A DNA stretch of 64,000 nucleotides. It comes from Pseudoalteromonas nigrifaciens (GTDB lineage: Bacteria; Pseudomonadota; Gammaproteobacteria; Enterobacterales; Alteromonadaceae). This document shows positions 62,038-64,000 of this stretch, in pieces; the first letter of the stretch is position 1, and every line of letters begins with the position of its first letter. A program made the position numbers and the translations under genes. The DNA is taken from NCBI RefSeq assembly GCF_002221505.1, contig NZ_CP011037.1, positions 558,001-622,000 of the forward strand, given 5' to 3'. The notes below the pieces were generated by a model. It was not told the DNA's origin. It saw only the letters and a list, made by a program, of their open reading frames with translations, and made no database searches.

Positions 62038-64000
62038 TTAAAGTGTGTAGCTAAAGCTCAATTTAGCATTGCGCTCTTGCCCAGGCATACCGCCTAAAAA
62101 CATGGCTTTAGAGTAATAACGCTTATTAAATAAATTATTAAGATTTAGCTGCATATGCCATTTATCAGTTGTGTACGAAATGGCAGTGTCATAAATTGTA
62201 TAGCTAGGTACATAACCATCCGGAATCGAAAACGAGCTAGAGTTAGTGCTGCGGTTATCTACAAAAGTAATACCGCCGCTAATATTTACCGCCTCTGGTA
62301 AATTAAACATGTTTGCGTAGTAGGTCACCCAAGTGCTGGCAGTTACATAGGGCACGCCTTTTTGGCGAGTATCGAAACTGCTGCTATTAGGATTACTTTG
62401 ATCACGTGCATCTTGGTATACGCCGTTGACGTTTATTTTCCATTTATCGTTTAAGTAAGCGTTTAAATCAAGCTCCACACCTTTGGTTTCTTCTTTACCA
62501 TTATAAAAGCTTTCAACTACACCCTCTGCAGATACACCGGCTTCATAAAGAGGATTAGCATACTCTAAATTAGTTCGCGCGCTTTCAAATACCACAATAG
62601 ACGCTAATAACTGATCGTCAAAGGCCTTAAAGCGAAATCCTAAATCGTTACTTAACGATTCAGAATCTTCTCTGTCGGCTTCGTTACCACTTACAGAGCC
62701 TAAAACACTGTAGGCTGTACGCCCTTTAGAATGATTAACAAATATCGAGAAATCTTCAGTTGGTTGATAAGTTGCACCTAAATTATAGGTTAAACCACTG
62801 TCTGATGTATTTGCCTCAGGTGTTGGGTTTGCACGGCTTGAACTGTAGCGCTCATCTACACCTAAATGCTCGTAACTTTGTTTAATACGGTTATAGGCAA
62901 CCCCAATACGTGTAGTAAGGGCTTCATTTATATAGCTTACATGTTGAATACCTAACCCCCAAGCTTGTACTTTTTTATTGTAGTCGCTGGTTTTAAGTGG
63001 GTCGTAATCGGCAAAGTTACCGGTTGGCCAGTTAGGCTCTCGTATATCGTAAATGTAGGGCAGTGTGCCTTGGTAAAGTAAGTTACCGTCGCTATCGTTG
63101 ATCACTTTATCGGCATCATAAATAGAATATTGTTTAAAGCCAATATCTCTATCTTCATAATTAGCGTTTACTAATAACTCGTTGTCTATATCGGCTACTG
63201 AAAAGTCGTAACGCAAATCGGCAAAGTACTGCCATGACTTTTCGTCGGCCTCCACTTGGCGATACTCTTGGCGGCGTGCTGCAAACGGGTAAAGTACCCC
63301 GTCTTCAACTAGTGGCGCGCGCGGATCTTGGTTTATTACTCCACTGCGAGTTGAATACACGTAATTATAAGCCCCGGTTTGACGAGCAAAGCTTGAGGTG
63401 TAATTACGATACTGCAATTGTTGATTCAAAAATAAATCATCGGTAATAAAGTAGTTGTGGGTTAATTTAAAACGCAGCTCCTCACCTTCGTTATCTTTAG
63501 CCATAGGTGAAATAATACCATTAGTACCAAAGCTGTAAGGCGTTAAACCATCTGAAGACGATAATGAATTTGCAAGCTCAATGCGCTGCGCTTCAGATAA
63601 TTGCAAGCCATTGCCAGACGGATCATTTACTAAATCAGCACCGGTTACTTGATCTGACGTTAGTCCATTTACCGAGTTTGCATCGTAAATACGAATAGGG
63701 TGACCAATTGAATCCACTGCAATGGCATCTTTAATGTAGGCCGCGGAGAGCATAATATTTTGTTTGTTATCGAATACATATTTAAGCGAGGTATAAATTT
63801 CGTCGCGATCTTCTTTTAAGTCACGAAAACCGGCACTGGAAGCCGTTTTAGCCATGACTCTGTAGGCTAAATTATCGGTTATAGCATTGGTGCTATCAAT
63901 CGAAACTGCATAGCTATCCCACTGGCCAAGCTCTACGCCCACTTTATGTTTTTCGTTAAACTCAGGCTTTTTTTCAATAAGGTTTATTACGCCACCAGCG
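62038..64000 (-). CDS. TonB-dependent siderophore receptor, 3' part
   Basis: The coding frame is open through the right edge of the window, so the N-terminus (signal peptide, TonB box, most of the plug) is missing. The first visible residues are AGGVINLIEKKPEFNEKHKV, matching the end of the plug domain (G-A-G-G-V-I-N-L) in ferric-siderophore receptors. About 630 residues of beta-barrel follow, with alternating hydrophobic/polar strands, aromatic girdle residues and the receptor-type block LNLNNLFNKRYYSKAMFLGG near the C-terminus. The last strand ends SFSYTL. It should import a ferric siderophore in a TonB-dependent way. Siderophore identity cannot be inferred, and no Fur box is inside the window. 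Confidence 0.92.
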   Translation of the reverse strand, partial: AGGVINLIEKKPEFNEKHKVGVELGQWDSYAVSIDSTNAITDNLAYRVMAKTASSAGFRDLKEDRDEIYTSLKYVFDNKQNIMLSAAYIKDAIAVDSIGHPIRIYDANSVNGLTSDQVTGADLVNDPSGNGLQLSEAQRIELANSLSSSDGLTPYSFGTNGIISPMAKDNEGEELRFKLTHNYFITDDLFLNQQLQYRNYTSSFARQTGAYNYVYSTRSGVINQDPRAPLVEDGVLYPFAARRQEYRQVEADEKSWQYFADLRYDFSVADIDNELLVNANYEDRDIGFKQYSIYDADKVINDSDGNLLYQGTLPYIYDIREPNWPTGNFADYDPLKTSDYNKKVQAWGLGIQHVSYINEALTTRIGVAYNRIKQSYEHLGVDERYSSSRANPTPEANTSDSGLTYNLGATYQPTEDFSIFVNHSKGRTAYSVLGSVSGNEADREDSESLSNDLGFRFKAFDDQLLASIVVFESARTNLEYANPLYEAGVSAEGVVESFYNGKEETKGVELDLNAYLNDKWKINVNGVYQDARDQSNPNSSSFDTRQKGVPYVTASTWVTYYANMFNLPEAVNISGGITFVDNRSTNSSSFSIPDGYVPSYTIYDTAISYTTDKWHMQLNLNNLFNKRYYSKAMFLGGMPGQERNAKLSFSYTL

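Noticed and set aside
63234-63446. Plus-strand frame of 70 codons within the TonB receptor gene
   Set aside because: It is antisense to a strongly supported beta-barrel receptor gene and lacks any start signal.
1-64000. CRISPR arrays, tRNA/rRNA genes, prophage or toxin-antitoxin modules
   Set aside because: No regularly spaced repeats, no tRNA or rRNA sequence that I could recognise, and no phage structural or toxin-antitoxin gene was seen.

Overview
The window looks like a chromosomal segment of a marine gammaproteobacterium of the Alteromonadales, most likely Pseudoalteromonas. This rests on the low GC content, the character of the proteins, and the gene neighbourhoods (yoaA-tsaB-fadD-rnd, minCDE-ycgL, ppnN-xni, ilvIH). 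It is an inference from protein resemblance; no rRNA, tRNA or phylogenetic marker was searched. Almost all of it is dense housekeeping sequence. Disruption is confined to a few spots: an IS605-type element, an IS30 element, remnants of a second tnpB, and several decayed genes.

Layout. 1-2938: a lipid/stress-type cluster (end of a DUF1365 gene, a Cfa-like methyltransferase, DUF2878, chalcone-isomerase-like, DUF3833 lipoprotein). 3148-3423: histone-like HU. 3576-6041 (minus): ilvIH acetolactate synthase behind a leader peptide and attenuator. 6239-7246: isocitrate/isopropylmalate-type dehydrogenase. 7434-11707 (minus): ppnN, xni, a DUF3192 gene and an unrecognised 560-residue protein. 11924-21411: a diguanylate cyclase, an M61 peptidase, a broken PAS-GGDEF-EAL gene ending in an IS605-type element, and an S46 dipeptidyl peptidase. 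21545-22134: transposon and gene remnants plus an unexplained nested inverted repeat. 22303-23574: a MetY-like sulfhydrylase. 23776-27031: a gluconate module (gntR, gntT, gntK) with three GntR-type operators. 27201-27910: a DUF1289 protein and a small lipoprotein.

The histidine pathway is complete but split. hisG-D-C-B-H-A lies at 37578-43290 behind a His-rich leader peptide and attenuator. hisF and hisIE lie at 28016-29400 on the same strand. About 8.2 kb separates the two blocks and holds an RND efflux pair, an SDR pseudogene and an MHYT-PAS-GGDEF protein. The window therefore carries two classical translation-coupled attenuators, one reading branched-chain codons (ilv) and one reading histidine codons (his).

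The right part (43688-64000) holds a small unknown gene, a CPA1-type antiporter and an IS30 element. After these come yoaA, tsaB, an unknown 109-residue protein, a PhoA-type alkaline phosphatase, an alpha/beta hydrolase, fadD, rnd and a Kch-like K+ channel. The end of the window holds minE-minD-minC, ycgL, a MltB-type transglycosylase, a GbsR/MarR regulator, a zinc alcohol dehydrogenase and the 3' part of a TonB-dependent siderophore receptor gene that runs off the edge.

No CRISPR array, phage, tRNA or rRNA gene was recognised. The least explained items are the nested inverted repeat before metY, the split his operon, the IS605-type element with a frameshifted TnpA but an intact-looking TnpB, and the variant Cfa-like enzyme in the DUF1365 cluster.
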